NCBI RefSeq assembly: GCF_000243115.2
Contig: NZ_CP007035.1
Span: forward strand, 930,001-994,000
Length of the DNA stretch: 64,000 nt
Direction: 5' to 3'
DNA from: Niabella soli DSM 19437
Lineage (GTDB): Bacteria; Bacteroidota; Bacteroidia; Chitinophagales; Chitinophagaceae
Part shown: positions 42,643-52,302 of the stretch, in pieces
Layout of the letters: each line of letters opens with the position of its first letter
How positions within the stretch are numbered: position 1 is the first letter of the stretch
Translations under genes and position numbers: made by a program
Notes under the pieces: model-generated
Seen by the model: only the letters and a program-made list of their open reading frames with translations
The model's database searches: none
Told to the model about the DNA's origin: nothing

Positions 42643-43713
42643 ATGGAGCATACTGTCCATAGCAATTATTTACGGCGTTGTTTTCAGTTGGCACAATTGG
42701 GAGCAGGAAACGTAGCGCCCAATCCGATGGTGGGCGCTGTATTGGTGTTTGATGACAAAATTATAGGCGAAGGCTATCATCAGCGCTATGGAGAAGCGCA
42801 TGCCGAAGTGCATTGTATTAACAATGCGTTGAAAAGCCATCCTGACCTGATCTGTCACTCCACTTTATATGTATCGTTGGAACCTTGTTCACATTTTGGC
42901 AAAACGCCGCCCTGTGCTGATCTGATCATCCAACACCGGATACCCAAAGTCGTCATCGGCTGCAGGGATAGCTTTGAGGCCGTGAACGGAAGGGGCGTAG
43001 AGCGATTGCGGAATGCGGGAGTAGCAGTCGTTGAACATATCCTGGAGCAGGAAGCGATGGCGTTGAATAAACGTTTTTTTACGTTTCATCAGTTAAAGCG
43101 TCCTTATATTATTTTAAAATGGGCGCAGACAAAAAATAATGTTATCGGTTCCAATGACGATGAGCGGTTGCTGATCACTTCTGCAGTTACCAATCGCCTC
43201 GTGCATCAATGGCGGACAGAAGAAGCGGCAATAATGGTTGGCGCCAAAACCGCAGTTAAAGACGATCCTTTGCTGGACAACAGGAACTGGTATGGGAACC
43301 CTCCTGTGAAAATTATTGTTTCCGCTTCCGGAAACCTGCCCGGTCATCTGAAGTTATTTCAATCGGGGGCACCCGTGCTTGTATTTACTACTCAGCAAGG
43401 TAAAGATGAGGGCCAAAAGCGTTTTATAAAAGTTGCTGCATCTGATTTTTTGGATGCAATGCTGCGTGAATTGCATCAATTGCAATTACAGAGCGTCCTG
43501 GTAGAAGGCGGCGCCCAATTGTTAAAATCCTTTATCGACGCAGGTTTGTGGGATGAGGCACGCGTTATAACCCATACCACCATGGTCGCAGCAAGTGGTG
43601 TGCAGGCCCCAAGGCTCCATAATGAGGCATTGCTGCAAACGGAAATTTTCTTAACGGATGAAGTAGCCATTTATAAAAATAATACAAATCATTTTATAGG
43701 ATCTGATGGATAA
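42643..43713 (+). CDS. ribD: Riboflavin biosynthesis deaminase/reductase
   Basis: 356 residues. The N-terminal deaminase domain has zinc ligands His53 (HAE), Cys82 and Cys91 (PCSHFGKTPPC) and catalytic Glu55. The C-terminal reductase domain follows from about 150 (RPYIILKWAQTKNN, LVEGGAQLL). It carries out two consecutive steps of riboflavin synthesis. It overlaps the next gene by 8 bp; no other rib genes are in the window. Confidence 0.95.
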   Translation: MEHTVHSNYLRRCFQLAQLGAGNVAPNPMVGAVLVFDDKIIGEGYHQRYGEAHAEVHCINNALKSHPDLICHSTLYVSLEPCSHFGKTPPCADLIIQHRIPKVVIGCRDSFEAVNGRGVERLRNAGVAVVEHILEQEAMALNKRFFTFHQLKRPYIILKWAQTKNNVIGSNDDERLLITSAVTNRLVHQWRTEEAAIMVGAKTAVKDDPLLDNRNWYGNPPVKIIVSASGNLPGHLKLFQSGAPVLVFTTQQGKDEGQKRFIKVAASDFLDAMLRELHQLQLQSVLVEGGAQLLKSFIDAGLWDEARVITHTTMVAASGVQAPRLHNEALLQTEIFLTDEVAIYKNNTNHFIGSDG

Positions 43714-44323
43714 AATGCATTATTACCAAACTATTGAAACCGGCGCCCAGGCTGAATATAAAGATAGAGGCAGCCGGTTTATTGCTTATACCTACCCGCT
43801 TAAAAACACAGACGAGTTTAAAAAGATCATTGCAGCCGTAAAGAAAGAGCACCCTAAAGCCAACCACCATTGTTTTGCCTACCGGTTGGGAACGGATGGT
43901 ACGCAGTTCCGGGCAAGTGATGCAGGAGAACCTTCGGGAACGGCCGGCCGACCGATATTGGGTCAGATCGACAGCCGGAATGTAACAGACATTCTTATTG
44001 TGGTGGTTCGTTATTTTGGTGGAACCTTATTGGGCGTTCCCGGTTTGATCAATGCCTACAAAACGGCTGCAGCACTGGCTTTGCAGGTAACGCCGGTTGT
44101 GCGTAAGCCCATCCTGGATAAATTTAACCTGCAGTTTGATTATACACAGTTAAACCCTGTTATGACCATTGTGAAACAGTTTGATTGCAGTGTGCTCAAA
44201 CAGGATGTTCAGTTGTTTTGCTCGCTGGATATCGGTATTCCTAAAAACAGGGTAACCGAGGCGATGCATCGATTGGGAGATATAGCAAATATTGCCATAA
44301 AGCCTTTGGAAGAAATTAAATAA
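43706..44323 (+). CDS. IMPACT/YigZ family protein
   Basis: 205 residues. UPF0029 N-terminal domain with RGSRFIAYTYPL, KANHHCFAYRLG and the motif DAGEPSGTAGRPIL, followed by a ferredoxin-like C-terminal domain. Family members are linked to translation regulation (IMPACT) or peptidase-associated functions; the biochemical activity is not settled. The start overlaps ribD by 8 bp, indicating co-translation. Confidence 0.9.
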   Translation: MDKMHYYQTIETGAQAEYKDRGSRFIAYTYPLKNTDEFKKIIAAVKKEHPKANHHCFAYRLGTDGTQFRASDAGEPSGTAGRPILGQIDSRNVTDILIVVVRYFGGTLLGVPGLINAYKTAAALALQVTPVVRKPILDKFNLQFDYTQLNPVMTIVKQFDCSVLKQDVQLFCSLDIGIPKNRVTEAMHRLGDIANIAIKPLEEIK

Positions 44324-44430
44324 ACGCCCGACGGTGCTGCCCGCCTCTTAAATCTACCATTTGTTTTCCTTTCTGTCCATTGTTAATAAACAGGCGGCAA
44401 GGGAACTTTGCTGTAATAAAACAATAATTT

Positions 44431-44718
44431 ATGGCAAAGGCATATTTAGAGATCACCCTTCAAATTGAAGCGGCAAACCGCGCAAATGCTGCGGCCGTTT
44501 ATAGCAAGTATAAGGCTCCTTTCCTGGAAACGATTAAAGGCGCACTATCCAAAGAATTACTGATACATCCGGGGGATGTACAGGTACTGCATGGATTTGA
44601 TGCTGCAACCCATGCACAGGAATATCTATTGAGCCCGCTTTTTAACGACGAAGTAGTGGTGGCGCTTAAACCTTATCTCAAGGGGCAACCGGACATTAAA
44701 ATTTATGAAGTAGTCTGA
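44431..44718 (+). CDS. Small protein of unknown function (ABM-like fold suspected)
   Basis: 95 residues, no signal peptide. The pattern of an initial beta-strand (AYLEITLQIE), helices with Ala/Lys, and a final strand (IKIYEVV) recalls the dimeric alpha/beta barrel of ABM-type monooxygenases, but no catalytic motif is seen. The stop is 13 bp from the convergent chrA stop. Function cannot be stated. Confidence 0.6.
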   Translation: MAKAYLEITLQIEAANRANAAAVYSKYKAPFLETIKGALSKELLIHPGDVQVLHGFDAATHAQEYLLSPLFNDEVVVALKPYLKGQPDIKIYEVV

Positions 44719-44731
44719 CTTTAGGGCGCCA

Positions 44732-45886
44732 TTAAATCTTGAGTAATAAAAACCCAACAATACTGCCCGTCAATATAATTACAACCGTGTTTAGTCTTTT
44801 GGTAAACAGTGTGAAGGCAAGGCATAGCGCCAATACGGCGGCTCCCTGCCATTGGCGTATGGCCGCCGTAAAAAGGTGTACGCCCACAACAGCAATGATT
44901 GAAATGGAAGCAGCGCTTAGCCCGTCTAAAAATACCCGCAGCCTCTGACTTTTCCGGGCAGATGAAAGCAGTTTATGCAAGAAAAGGGAAATGAAAAAAG
45001 AAGGAAGAAAAATACCTGCAGTGGCGATCACTCCGCCCATGGTTCCCCCAACAAGATAACCGGCAAATGTGGCGCTCGATAGTATGGGGCCGGGTGTTAT
45101 TTGACCGACTGCAATCGCATCCATTAATTGCTGGCGGCTGAGCCAGTGGTTATGACGCACCAGCGATTCATCCATATAGGCAAAGAGCACATAGCCGCTG
45201 CCATACAATACCGCGCCAATTTTAAAAAAGATAAAAAACAGCTTGCTCTCCGAAAACCGTGTGTTCAGTTGTAGCAGTAGCGGCGTAAACAATAAACCGG
45301 TAAAGACGGGTAATTTATTTTTTGTACTATAAATAAAATAGTTGACAAGGCCGGCAGCAATGATCAGCAATACTTCGTTCAAACCGTACAGCGAACCTGC
45401 AAAAACCAGAAGACATAGCAGGATAAGGACGGTATTATTTTTCAACGTCTTTTGCGACAACCGGAAAACCGTACCAATAACCAGCGCCGTTGTTGCTGGT
45501 CGTAGCCCGAAAATAAAACCCTGCACGTTGGGCAACGCGCTGTAATGCTGATAAAAATAGCCAAAAAGCAAACAGATCAGCATGGCTGGTAGTATATAAC
45601 AAACGCCTGCTACTACCAGTCCCAATCTTCCGCCGCGTTCCTTTCCACAGTGCATGACTACTTCCACCGCGTTGGGTCCCGGAATGATATAAGACGCGCT
45701 CAGCACATCCATAAAATGCTGATGATCGATCCACTTTCTTCTGACTACCATTTCATTCTCTATGGTGGCCACCATGCCTGCAATGCCCCCGAACCCAATG
45801 CTGCCCAGCTTCAGACAGGAAACGGCGATCTCCTTTAATTGCTGCGCTTTGCTTTCTGTGTTATTTTCCTGAATGGGCAACGACAT
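44732..45886 (-). CDS. chrA: Chromate/anion transporter, ChrA family (long form)
   Basis: 384 residues with two homologous halves. The first has KLGSIGFGGIAGMVATIENEMV and the PGPNAVE motif, and the second has FFKIGAVLYGSGYVLFAYM and QITPGPILSSATFAGY, the twin PGP signatures of CHR proteins. The family exports chromate in exchange or with protons; many environmental members have unproven substrates. Monocistronic. Confidence 0.9.
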   Translation of the reverse strand: MSLPIQENNTESKAQQLKEIAVSCLKLGSIGFGGIAGMVATIENEMVVRRKWIDHQHFMDVLSASYIIPGPNAVEVVMHCGKERGGRLGLVVAGVCYILPAMLICLLFGYFYQHYSALPNVQGFIFGLRPATTALVIGTVFRLSQKTLKNNTVLILLCLLVFAGSLYGLNEVLLIIAAGLVNYFIYSTKNKLPVFTGLLFTPLLLQLNTRFSESKLFFIFFKIGAVLYGSGYVLFAYMDESLVRHNHWLSRQQLMDAIAVGQITPGPILSSATFAGYLVGGTMGGVIATAGIFLPSFFISLFLHKLLSSARKSQRLRVFLDGLSAASISIIAVVGVHLFTAAIRQWQGAAVLALCLAFTLFTKRLNTVVIILTGSIVGFLLLKI

Positions 45887-46170
45887 ATATAAGATTCAAA
45901 GATAGACAGTGAAGGGTGAAATAAACTCCTGAATCGTAACGTAATTCAATTCATCGTCATGTTGATTTTTATTTGCGTTTAGAAAGCAATGAGGCGGTGA
46001 CCGGTTATTATTTGTGGCGTCACCTCGGGTGAAGCGCAGCAGAACCGGGCGTCTCGAACCCTTTACAGGCATTACCTTCGATGAAATAGTTGCTCCGCTC
46101 GTTTTGCTTTGGGGCAAAACTTCGGTCGGAATGGCGTCCCCATATAAAGATTCATTTTTTAACCAAAAAG

Positions 46171-47213
46171 TTACAGCTTGCCCGCAACTGATTTAGCTGC
46201 AATAACGGCGCCCTCCATATAGCCGGGAAATGCCGAGGCTGTTTCTGTGCTGCAAAAGTATAGCCGGTCATTCATGTAAGACTCCAAAAATACCGGATGC
46301 CCATTGTTTTGGTGCGGGCGTAAAATAACCGGATCTCCTTCTATAATAAATTCGTCGTTCCATACTTTATCAAAATAGGAGACAGGGATTGCCATTTCCA
46401 GCCCCAGCAATTCACTAAGCTGTTGCAGCACCAATTCTTTGCGTATGTCCTGACTGTAGGATGCCGCGCCACTGTTTAAAAAGCCTGTGAAACCATATCG
46501 CTCGCCTGAAAAATTGGTATGATCATACATTTCTGTAACAATCCCGGCATGACTGTACAACATTCCGGAGTAACCTTTGTTTCTCCAAAAGGGCTCGGCA
46601 TACTCCAACGTGAATTTTAAAGCACCGGCCATCCAGGTCTGAACCGTAGGGAGTACCTGCGCTACGGAATCCGGCAAGCCGGGTGAGAACCGGATCGCCG
46701 CTGCCGCTAATTGAGGTGGGATGCAGATCACCACGTGGTCCGTCTCGAAAGAACCATCAATTGTTGTCACTACAATAGTATTGGCGGTTTGATCAATGGC
46801 TGTCACCTTTTTATTAAAATGGCTGTTTTCAGGGTTGAGTTGCTGCGCTAATGCTTCAATGAGCATTTGTGTTCCCCCAGCTATCCGGTAAGAAGGGCTG
46901 GTGGCCCCGGGAACAAAAAATTCCTGTGGCGGCTCGAACGACTTGGTTTGAAAAAGACTAACGCCTTCCGAATGTTGGGGGTATTTTGCCAAGCCCAACT
47001 CATCCATTAACTCCAGTAAATTGCTATGTACGTCTGAGAACCAGGTGGCGCCCAGTTCTAAAGGAGTTTCCAAAGTGCCGGTAATCGTGTGTATCCGGCC
47101 GCCCAGGCGATCCGAGGCCTCCAGGATGGTGGCGTTAATATTTTTTTTTGAAGAAAAAATGCCAGCGCCAGACCACTCAGTCCGCCCCCGATTATAACTA
47201 CACTCTTTTCCAT
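46171..47213 (-). pseudogene. FAD-dependent amine oxidase with a -1 frameshift near the N-terminus
   Basis: From ATG 47213 the minus strand reads MEKSVVIIGGGLSGLALAFF, a correct FAD-binding GxGxxG start. It then meets a run of nine A (plus-strand T 47141-47149), after which the frame is wrong. With ten A the reading would continue as QKKNINATILEASDRLGGRI and on to a normal amine oxidase of about 347 residues. That protein includes ELGATWFSD, a substrate domain and a C-terminal AFPGYMEGAVIAAKSVA segment. Without correction, translation could only begin out of frame with an unrelated N-terminus. Either a sequencing error, a recent mutation or slippage at the A run. Family role: oxidation of amines or phytoene-like substrates. 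Confidence 0.8.
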
Positions 47214-47327
47214 TATGCGAAAATGCTTCTTTTGATCGATTATTTATTGGATAAACCAGCATTTTTATGGTAGAACTCAGCAAGAGAAAAAAACCGGCAC
47301 ATTAGGTTTTTGTAAATTAGCTGTTCA

Positions 47328-48254
47328 ATGGCAAAAGAAAAAAACGATATTAATGAATATCATCTCAACAGGAATCAACCTGGCCTGTCGCAATTTGCGA
47401 TTCATGATTTAAATAATTATCTAAAAGACCACGGGGGAGATACCAGGCGTCCGCATATTCATAGTTTTTACCAGATCATCTGGTTCAAAAGGGGAAGGGG
47501 AAAACATTTTGTTGATTTTAAAGCGTACGACGTTTTTAAGGATGCGTTGTTCTTTATTGCTAAAAATCAGGTGCATTATTTTGATGAGCATACGCATTAT
47601 ACAGGTGTTTTGATCCATTTTAATGAAACCTTTTTTGCGCAAAATGATAGTGAAACGGATTTCTTTTTGAAATGCAATATTTTCAATAACCCTTATCAGC
47701 AGCCATTTTGCCATGTTGACAATAAGATGCGTTTGGTGCTGGAAGAATATTTAAAGCAACTGTCAAGAGAATTGCAGCATCAGGATGTTTTTGGAAAAGA
47801 AGAATTATTAAGAGTCTATTTGAAGGCTTTTTTAATACAGGTGCAGCGGATAAAAAATAAGTTTGATAAAAATGAAAACAAGGGCTCGTTTGTTTTGGAT
47901 GACAAAAAAGTACAGCTAGTAAAGTTTGTAAATCTTATTGAGGCGCATTACACCAAAGGGCTGAGTATATCAGAATATGCGGGGCTGCTTCATGTATCGC
48001 CGCGGACTTTGACTGACCTTACCAAACAGGCGCTTAACAAAACACCCTCACAATTGATACAGGAACGCATTATCCTGGAAGCGCAGCGTTTGTTGTTACA
48101 TTCCAATCTTAATGTGAACCAAATCGGCTACCGGATTGGGTTTGACGATGCTTCTTATTTTGTAAAGTATTTTAAAAAGCACACCGGGACCGCACCGTTA
48201 GCGTTCCGGAAGTCTGTTTTGCCCGCAGATGGCATTGATTTACGCAAAGGCTGA
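47328..48254 (+). CDS. AraC family transcriptional regulator
   Basis: 308 residues. The N-terminal cupin-like sensor domain has a metal/ligand strand with PHIHSFYQIIWFKRG. The C-terminal double HTH, about 205-300, contains LSISEYAGLLHVSPRTLTDL and the signature IGYRIGFDDASYFVKYFKKHTGTAPLAFR. It is divergent from the amine oxidase with about 114 bp between them, so it may control that gene. Confidence 0.9.
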   Translation: MAKEKNDINEYHLNRNQPGLSQFAIHDLNNYLKDHGGDTRRPHIHSFYQIIWFKRGRGKHFVDFKAYDVFKDALFFIAKNQVHYFDEHTHYTGVLIHFNETFFAQNDSETDFFLKCNIFNNPYQQPFCHVDNKMRLVLEEYLKQLSRELQHQDVFGKEELLRVYLKAFLIQVQRIKNKFDKNENKGSFVLDDKKVQLVKFVNLIEAHYTKGLSISEYAGLLHVSPRTLTDLTKQALNKTPSQLIQERIILEAQRLLLHSNLNVNQIGYRIGFDDASYFVKYFKKHTGTAPLAFRKSVLPADGIDLRKG

Positions 48255-48343
48255 CCAAAACCTATCTTGCAATAAATGAATATTGGTGTGTGCTCTGTAA
48301 GGATAGGTTCAGAAAAGATCAGCGGGAAACGGATGTTCCGGTC

Positions 48344-48751
48344 TTACATATAAAACACATTAAACCGGTGCCCGTCCGGATCAGCAAAAACAAAACCATA
48401 ATATGCTTTCCCAAATGTTTCCGGCTGGGAGATCAAATTTCCTCCTGCAGCTTCCACTTCTTTTGCCCAGGTATCCACATCGTCTTTGTTTGCAGCACCC
48501 AGCGTAAATATGATTTCGTTTGCGGTATGCGCATCGGCAATTACGCCTTTCATGCCGTCCCCGAGTACCTCTTTTAAGAAAAAGTGTATGACAAATTCAT
48601 TTTCTCCAAAAAGAAAACTGGTCAGTTGCTCATTAGGAGCGCCATTGGGGGTAAAGCCCAGGTCGGTGTAAAACTTTGTTGTCCGCTTTAAATCCGTTAC
48701 GGCCAGGTTGGCCCATATCTTTGTTGGATGCATAGCATTGTATTTCTGCAA
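48344..48751 (-). CDS. VOC/glyoxalase-fold protein
   Basis: 135 residues (a Met six codons inside, at 48733, is an equally good start). Paired beta-alpha-beta-beta-beta modules are marked by WANLAVTDLKRTTKFYTDLGF and the end motif FADPDGHRFNVFY, typical of VOC superfamily proteins such as glyoxalase/bleomycin-resistance relatives. No specific substrate can be assigned. Monocistronic and convergent with the AraC gene. Confidence 0.85.
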   Translation of the reverse strand: MQKYNAMHPTKIWANLAVTDLKRTTKFYTDLGFTPNGAPNEQLTSFLFGENEFVIHFFLKEVLGDGMKGVIADAHTANEIIFTLGAANKDDVDTWAKEVEAAGGNLISQPETFGKAYYGFVFADPDGHRFNVFYM

Positions 48752-48917
48752 AGCTATTGTTTAAGGCCGGTATTTTCGTATTGCAAAAGCGACATTATAA
48801 GGATGTATTTGAGACAGTTTTAGTTAAGTGAGCGGGTGTTTATCTTCCCGCAGATCAGCGCTGATGATTTCGCCGATTGACGCAGAATTTGATCAATTTG
48901 CCTAACTTCAGATATAT

Positions 48918-49943
48918 ATGAATTCAAAAAACGATGCATTCTCAATTCTTGAAAGGCATGTGCCGGATTACCTGCTTAGGGACTATACCGATGGCGTGCT
49001 CAGCCCGGAAAAGAATAAACTGTATGGGTTTGCTCTTACTGAAATTGTTCCCGATCAGGATGATCAATATTCGTATATTAACGAGTTTAGCTTTTATTCT
49101 ACAATGGGATCAGAGCCCGAAAAAGAAAAAACATATAGCGATGATGGAAACACTTATCAATTTAAAGATAAGGAATTGTGTTTGCGGGAGGGTGTCTATA
49201 AATTCCTTGCAATAACTTTTTTTGGATGCCTGTATCAAGGACAATGGTATGTTTTTAAGGGGCTTCGTTTCTACGGTGCTTTGATCGGTAAAGAAGATAT
49301 ATTGAGCAGCTTGGCCACGGGTATAACCGACGGCAACGTTTTTGACAACACTGTTTATCGCCCTTTAGAGGAGTATTACTCATGTGGGCAACCAACGGAT
49401 AACCCAGTTCGGAGGGGAATCGAGTTCCTTGAATTTGTTGGGATGCCGGAGTTGGCAGCCTATCATAAACAAGAAGCAAAACAGGATTTGCTGGCCGCGC
49501 ATAAGGCCTATCTCAGGTTAGCAGTGTTTAAACCTTTTATGAATCGGTTACGGGCTGATAACTTTGAAGTGTTTAATAAATTTACCATACTGCATGGCTG
49601 GAATCTGTCTTTGATTTTTTCTTCCTCACGGGATTATGTTTTGATGCCCGTGGTTGTCATGAATGAAAAAAAAGAACACCACCTTTATTATTTTCTCTGG
49701 CACACGGAGGAGAAAAAGATGTACCGGTGGAATTATTTTAGTCTTAAAAATGTCGGCGAACGATGTCATTATGCAAATAAGATTATCGAAGACCTGTCGC
49801 AAATCAGTTATTGGGATCATGAAAATTACCTGGACTCCGACACTTGCACGTTAGACGATAATTATTTTTGGACACACTATGTTCTGGGAAAAGATAATGA
49901 CCATTATCGCTACCTGATGCACATGGAATTTGAATCCTTATAA
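48918..49943 (+). CDS. Protein of unknown function, 341 aa
   Basis: No family recognised. No signal peptide or membrane segment. Acidic and very rich in aromatic residues (many Tyr, Trp and Phe), with a predicted alternating strand/helix pattern; notable stretches are FFGCLYQGQWYVFKGLRFYG and YVLMPVVVMNEKKEHHLYYF. Codon usage looks coding throughout, so it is a real gene. Its stop is adjacent to the convergent beta-lactamase stop. It might belong to the scattered, fast-evolving cytoplasmic proteins often found near immunity or polymorphic systems, but no partner toxin is visible. Confidence 0.7.
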   Translation: MNSKNDAFSILERHVPDYLLRDYTDGVLSPEKNKLYGFALTEIVPDQDDQYSYINEFSFYSTMGSEPEKEKTYSDDGNTYQFKDKELCLREGVYKFLAITFFGCLYQGQWYVFKGLRFYGALIGKEDILSSLATGITDGNVFDNTVYRPLEEYYSCGQPTDNPVRRGIEFLEFVGMPELAAYHKQEAKQDLLAAHKAYLRLAVFKPFMNRLRADNFEVFNKFTILHGWNLSLIFSSSRDYVLMPVVVMNEKKEHHLYYFLWHTEEKKMYRWNYFSLKNVGERCHYANKIIEDLSQISYWDHENYLDSDTCTLDDNYFWTHYVLGKDNDHYRYLMHMEFESL

Positions 49944-50861
49944 CTAATCGATTCGCTCAAAAGCCGTAAAATGATGCCGGGGCTCAAAGTGGTTCCAGAT
50001 AATACTGGCCAGCTTGCGTGTCAACACTTCCGCTTCGTTATTGTCTGTCCAGCTACGGTCTTTATTATTCTTGGTCAGAATACAAAATACAAAATCCCCC
50101 CCCGGCGCATTCACCAACACTACCTCGCCCCGGGCATCGTCTATCGATCCGGTTTTGCAAATGGTGCTCACGGTGGCTGGAAGCTGGGATAAAGAGCGGC
50201 CATTGTAAAATTGATTTTTTAAATAGCGGTACATTTTATCGGAGTAGCGGGCATCAATCACTTTTCCTTGCCGGATCAACGTAAACAACTGCGCCATTTC
50301 TTTGGGTGTGGTTTGTCCCCAGCCGTATTTTTTCCAGATATCCTCCCGGCCCGCCGTGCGCGAGTTTACTTTTGTATGGGGCAGCCCCAATTGATCCATC
50401 AATGGATTTACAGTTGCGCCGCCACCCGCCAGTTCCTGCAGCCAGATGGCTGCCACATTATCGCTGTAGGTCAACATCAAAGAGATCATGGTCGACAGAT
50501 CCGTACGCGCACTGTCCTTATAAAACTGCATTAGTCCCGAACCACCATAGGCGCGTTTGGCATTATATACAAACTCCTGCGATAATTTTAAATCACCTTT
50601 AGCTATCTTTTGAAACACACCCGCCAGCAAGGGCACTTTCACGATACTGGCGGTGGGAAATATAGTATCAGCATTTATTGCTACCGATTTATTCTTTTTC
50701 AAATGATGCACATACACTCCCACGTCGCCGTGGAAGCCGCTGATGGCGCTTTCAATTAATGCTTTTAATTTTTTATCTTCTTTTTGAGCGTGGCTCAGGG
50801 TGTGTATAAACACCACACTGGCAAGCAGGATATATTTTAGCATGAATAAACAGGTTTTCAC
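49944..50861 (-). CDS. Serine beta-lactamase-like protein (class A-type fold)
   Basis: 305 residues with signal peptide ending SHAQ (about 26). Active-site motifs: SxxK as Ser72-IV-Lys75, SDN at 133-135 and KTG at 236-238, all in class-A order and spacing. The omega-loop ExxLN motif with the deacylating Glu166 is not present; the region reads SRTAGREDIWKK. It may be a slow or non-classical enzyme, or a penicillin-interacting protein. Periplasmic. Monocistronic, with its stop directly abutting the orphan gene at 48918-49943. Confidence 0.85.
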   Translation of the reverse strand: MKTCLFMLKYILLASVVFIHTLSHAQKEDKKLKALIESAISGFHGDVGVYVHHLKKNKSVAINADTIFPTASIVKVPLLAGVFQKIAKGDLKLSQEFVYNAKRAYGGSGLMQFYKDSARTDLSTMISLMLTYSDNVAAIWLQELAGGGATVNPLMDQLGLPHTKVNSRTAGREDIWKKYGWGQTTPKEMAQLFTLIRQGKVIDARYSDKMYRYLKNQFYNGRSLSQLPATVSTICKTGSIDDARGEVVLVNAPGGDFVFCILTKNNKDRSWTDNNEAEVLTRKLASIIWNHFEPRHHFTAFERID

Positions 50862-51242
50862 AAATATAAGAAAAGCTGTTGCAATATTTTGGGCGTGCCC
50901 CTGGTATAGGACAGGAGGGGATTATCTGAAAGATGGAGTTTTGCAGTGCCCATACCAGGGTCGGGTTATTCGCTGCAAGTCCGCCGCAGAGCTGTCGCAC
51001 GAAAGCTTCAGCGGGCTTTCCGCTGCTACCCCTCACGCGGCACTTCGTTGAAAATGATGAGCTGTTTTTAAAAGAAGATTATAACAGGCGGTCAACCAAA
51101 TGAGTTGCTTAAGGCCCGCCGGGCCTGCCGGTTGGTAGTCCCAAAGTAAACGAATGTTTATGCCCCGTCAGGGACGTTTGGTGAAAGGCGACAGTTATTA
51201 CGTTTGTTTAAGAGTATCCTGTTCAATAAAAAGCATTTATCC
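50862..51242. other. Gene-free stretch with inverted repeats
   Basis: 381 bp. It contains CCCTGGTAT (50898-50906) facing ATACCAGGG (50952-50960) about 45 bp away, the palindrome GGCCCGCCGGGCC at 51113-51125, and GCCCCGTCAGGGAC near 51160, which resembles the dispersed hairpin repeats described at 53400. No coding region was supported. Confidence 0.55.
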
Positions 51243-52283
51243 TCACACCACGCTGATCAAAGGCCCGTCAGTCCTCGCTTGCAGCCTGCCTATAGGTTTT
51301 AAAGTATAACCCTGCTCCTGCATCAATTGCTCAAAAGTATCCATTCCGGATTCTTTAACGGCCACCAGCAGTCCGCCGCTGGTTTGCGGGTCGGCAAGAA
51401 TTTGTTGCTGCCGTTCCGTCACCGGCCCGATCTTACTGCCATAACTGTTCCAGTTGCGGGTGGTGCCGCCGGGAATACAGCCCAGGTCCAGGTAATAGGG
51501 GATCGATGGGATCACCGGAACCTTTTCAAATTCAATTATAGCGGAAAGCCCGCTGCCTTCGCACATTTCAGATAAATGCCCTAACAGGCCAAAACCTGTA
51601 ACATCCGTTAACGCCGTCACCGCATCCAGTTTACCCAGGCGTTCGCCGGGTTGGTTCAGGGTGGTCATGCTTTTTAGGGCGATGGCGGCATCTCCCGGTT
51701 TTAATACCCCCCGTTTTTGAGCGGTAGATAATACGCCCACGCCCAAAGCTTTTGTAAGATATAGCCGGCAGCCGGCAGTAGCCGTTGCATTCCGCTTCAG
51801 ATCGGTTGTAGCCACCAGTCCGTTTACTGCCAGGCCAAATACGGGCTCCGGGCAATCAATGCTATGCCCGCCAGCCAGCGTAATTCCGGCTGCGGCACAT
51901 ACCGCCCGGGCGCCATCCAGCACCTGGCCTGCAACTTCCGGCGGCAGTTTATCAATCGGCCAGCCCAGGATCGCGATGGCCAATACCGGCTTTCCGCCCA
52001 TGGCATATACATCGCTGATGGCATTGGTGGCCGCAATGCGCCCAAAATCATACGCATCATCCACGATCGGCATAAAAAAATCGGTAGTAGAAATAAGGGC
52101 CATGCCATTGCCCAGGTCCAGCACCGCGGCATCGTCGCGCTTATCATTACCCACCAGCAAACGGGGATCAGGCAGGGTCGCAGCGGTTGCCGTATGTAAT
52201 ATTTTATCCAGCAATGCCGGACTGATCTTGCAGCCGCAACCAGCGCCGTGAGAGTATTGCGTAAGTTTAACTGTTGTTTCCAT
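51243..52283 (-). CDS. selD: Selenide, water dikinase
   Basis: 346 residues. N-terminal glycine-rich loop [11 protein letters not shown] with catalytic Cys16 (Cys form, not selenocysteine) and Lys19, followed by the ATP-binding DDAAV segment and [10 protein letters not shown]. It makes selenophosphate from selenide and ATP. It is 19 bp downstream of the selenouridine synthase gene. No selA/selB/selC is in the window, so the visible use of selenophosphate is tRNA modification. Confidence 0.95.
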   Translation of the reverse strand: METTVKLTQYSHGAGCGCKISPALLDKILHTATAATLPDPRLLVGNDKRDDAAVLDLGNGMALISTTDFFMPIVDDAYDFGRIAATNAISDVYAMGGKPVLAIAILGWPIDKLPPEVAGQVLDGARAVCAAAGITLAGGHSIDCPEPVFGLAVNGLVATTDLKRNATATAGCRLYLTKALGVGVLSTAQKRGVLKPGDAAIALKSMTTLNQPGERLGKLDAVTALTDVTGFGLLGHLSEMCEGSGLSAIIEFEKVPVIPSIPYYLDLGCIPGGTTRNWNSYGSKIGPVTERQQQILADPQTSGGLLVAVKESGMDTFEQLMQEQGYTLKPIGRLQARTDGPLISVV

Positions 52284-52302
52284 TCAATAAATCAAAACCT
52301 GT

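Noticed and set aside
45896-46170. Short frames between chrA and the amine oxidase
   Set aside because: No convincing start, composition or family; treated as intergenic.
46171-47283. Amine oxidase with N-terminus MLSSTIKMLVYPINN
   Set aside because: That N-terminus is read out of frame. The other frame gives a perfect FAD motif, so the real start is at 47213 with a frameshift.
51243-52283. Selenocysteine-containing SelD
   Set aside because: The catalytic position is an ordinary TGC/TGT Cys codon in GAGCGCK, with no in-frame TGA.
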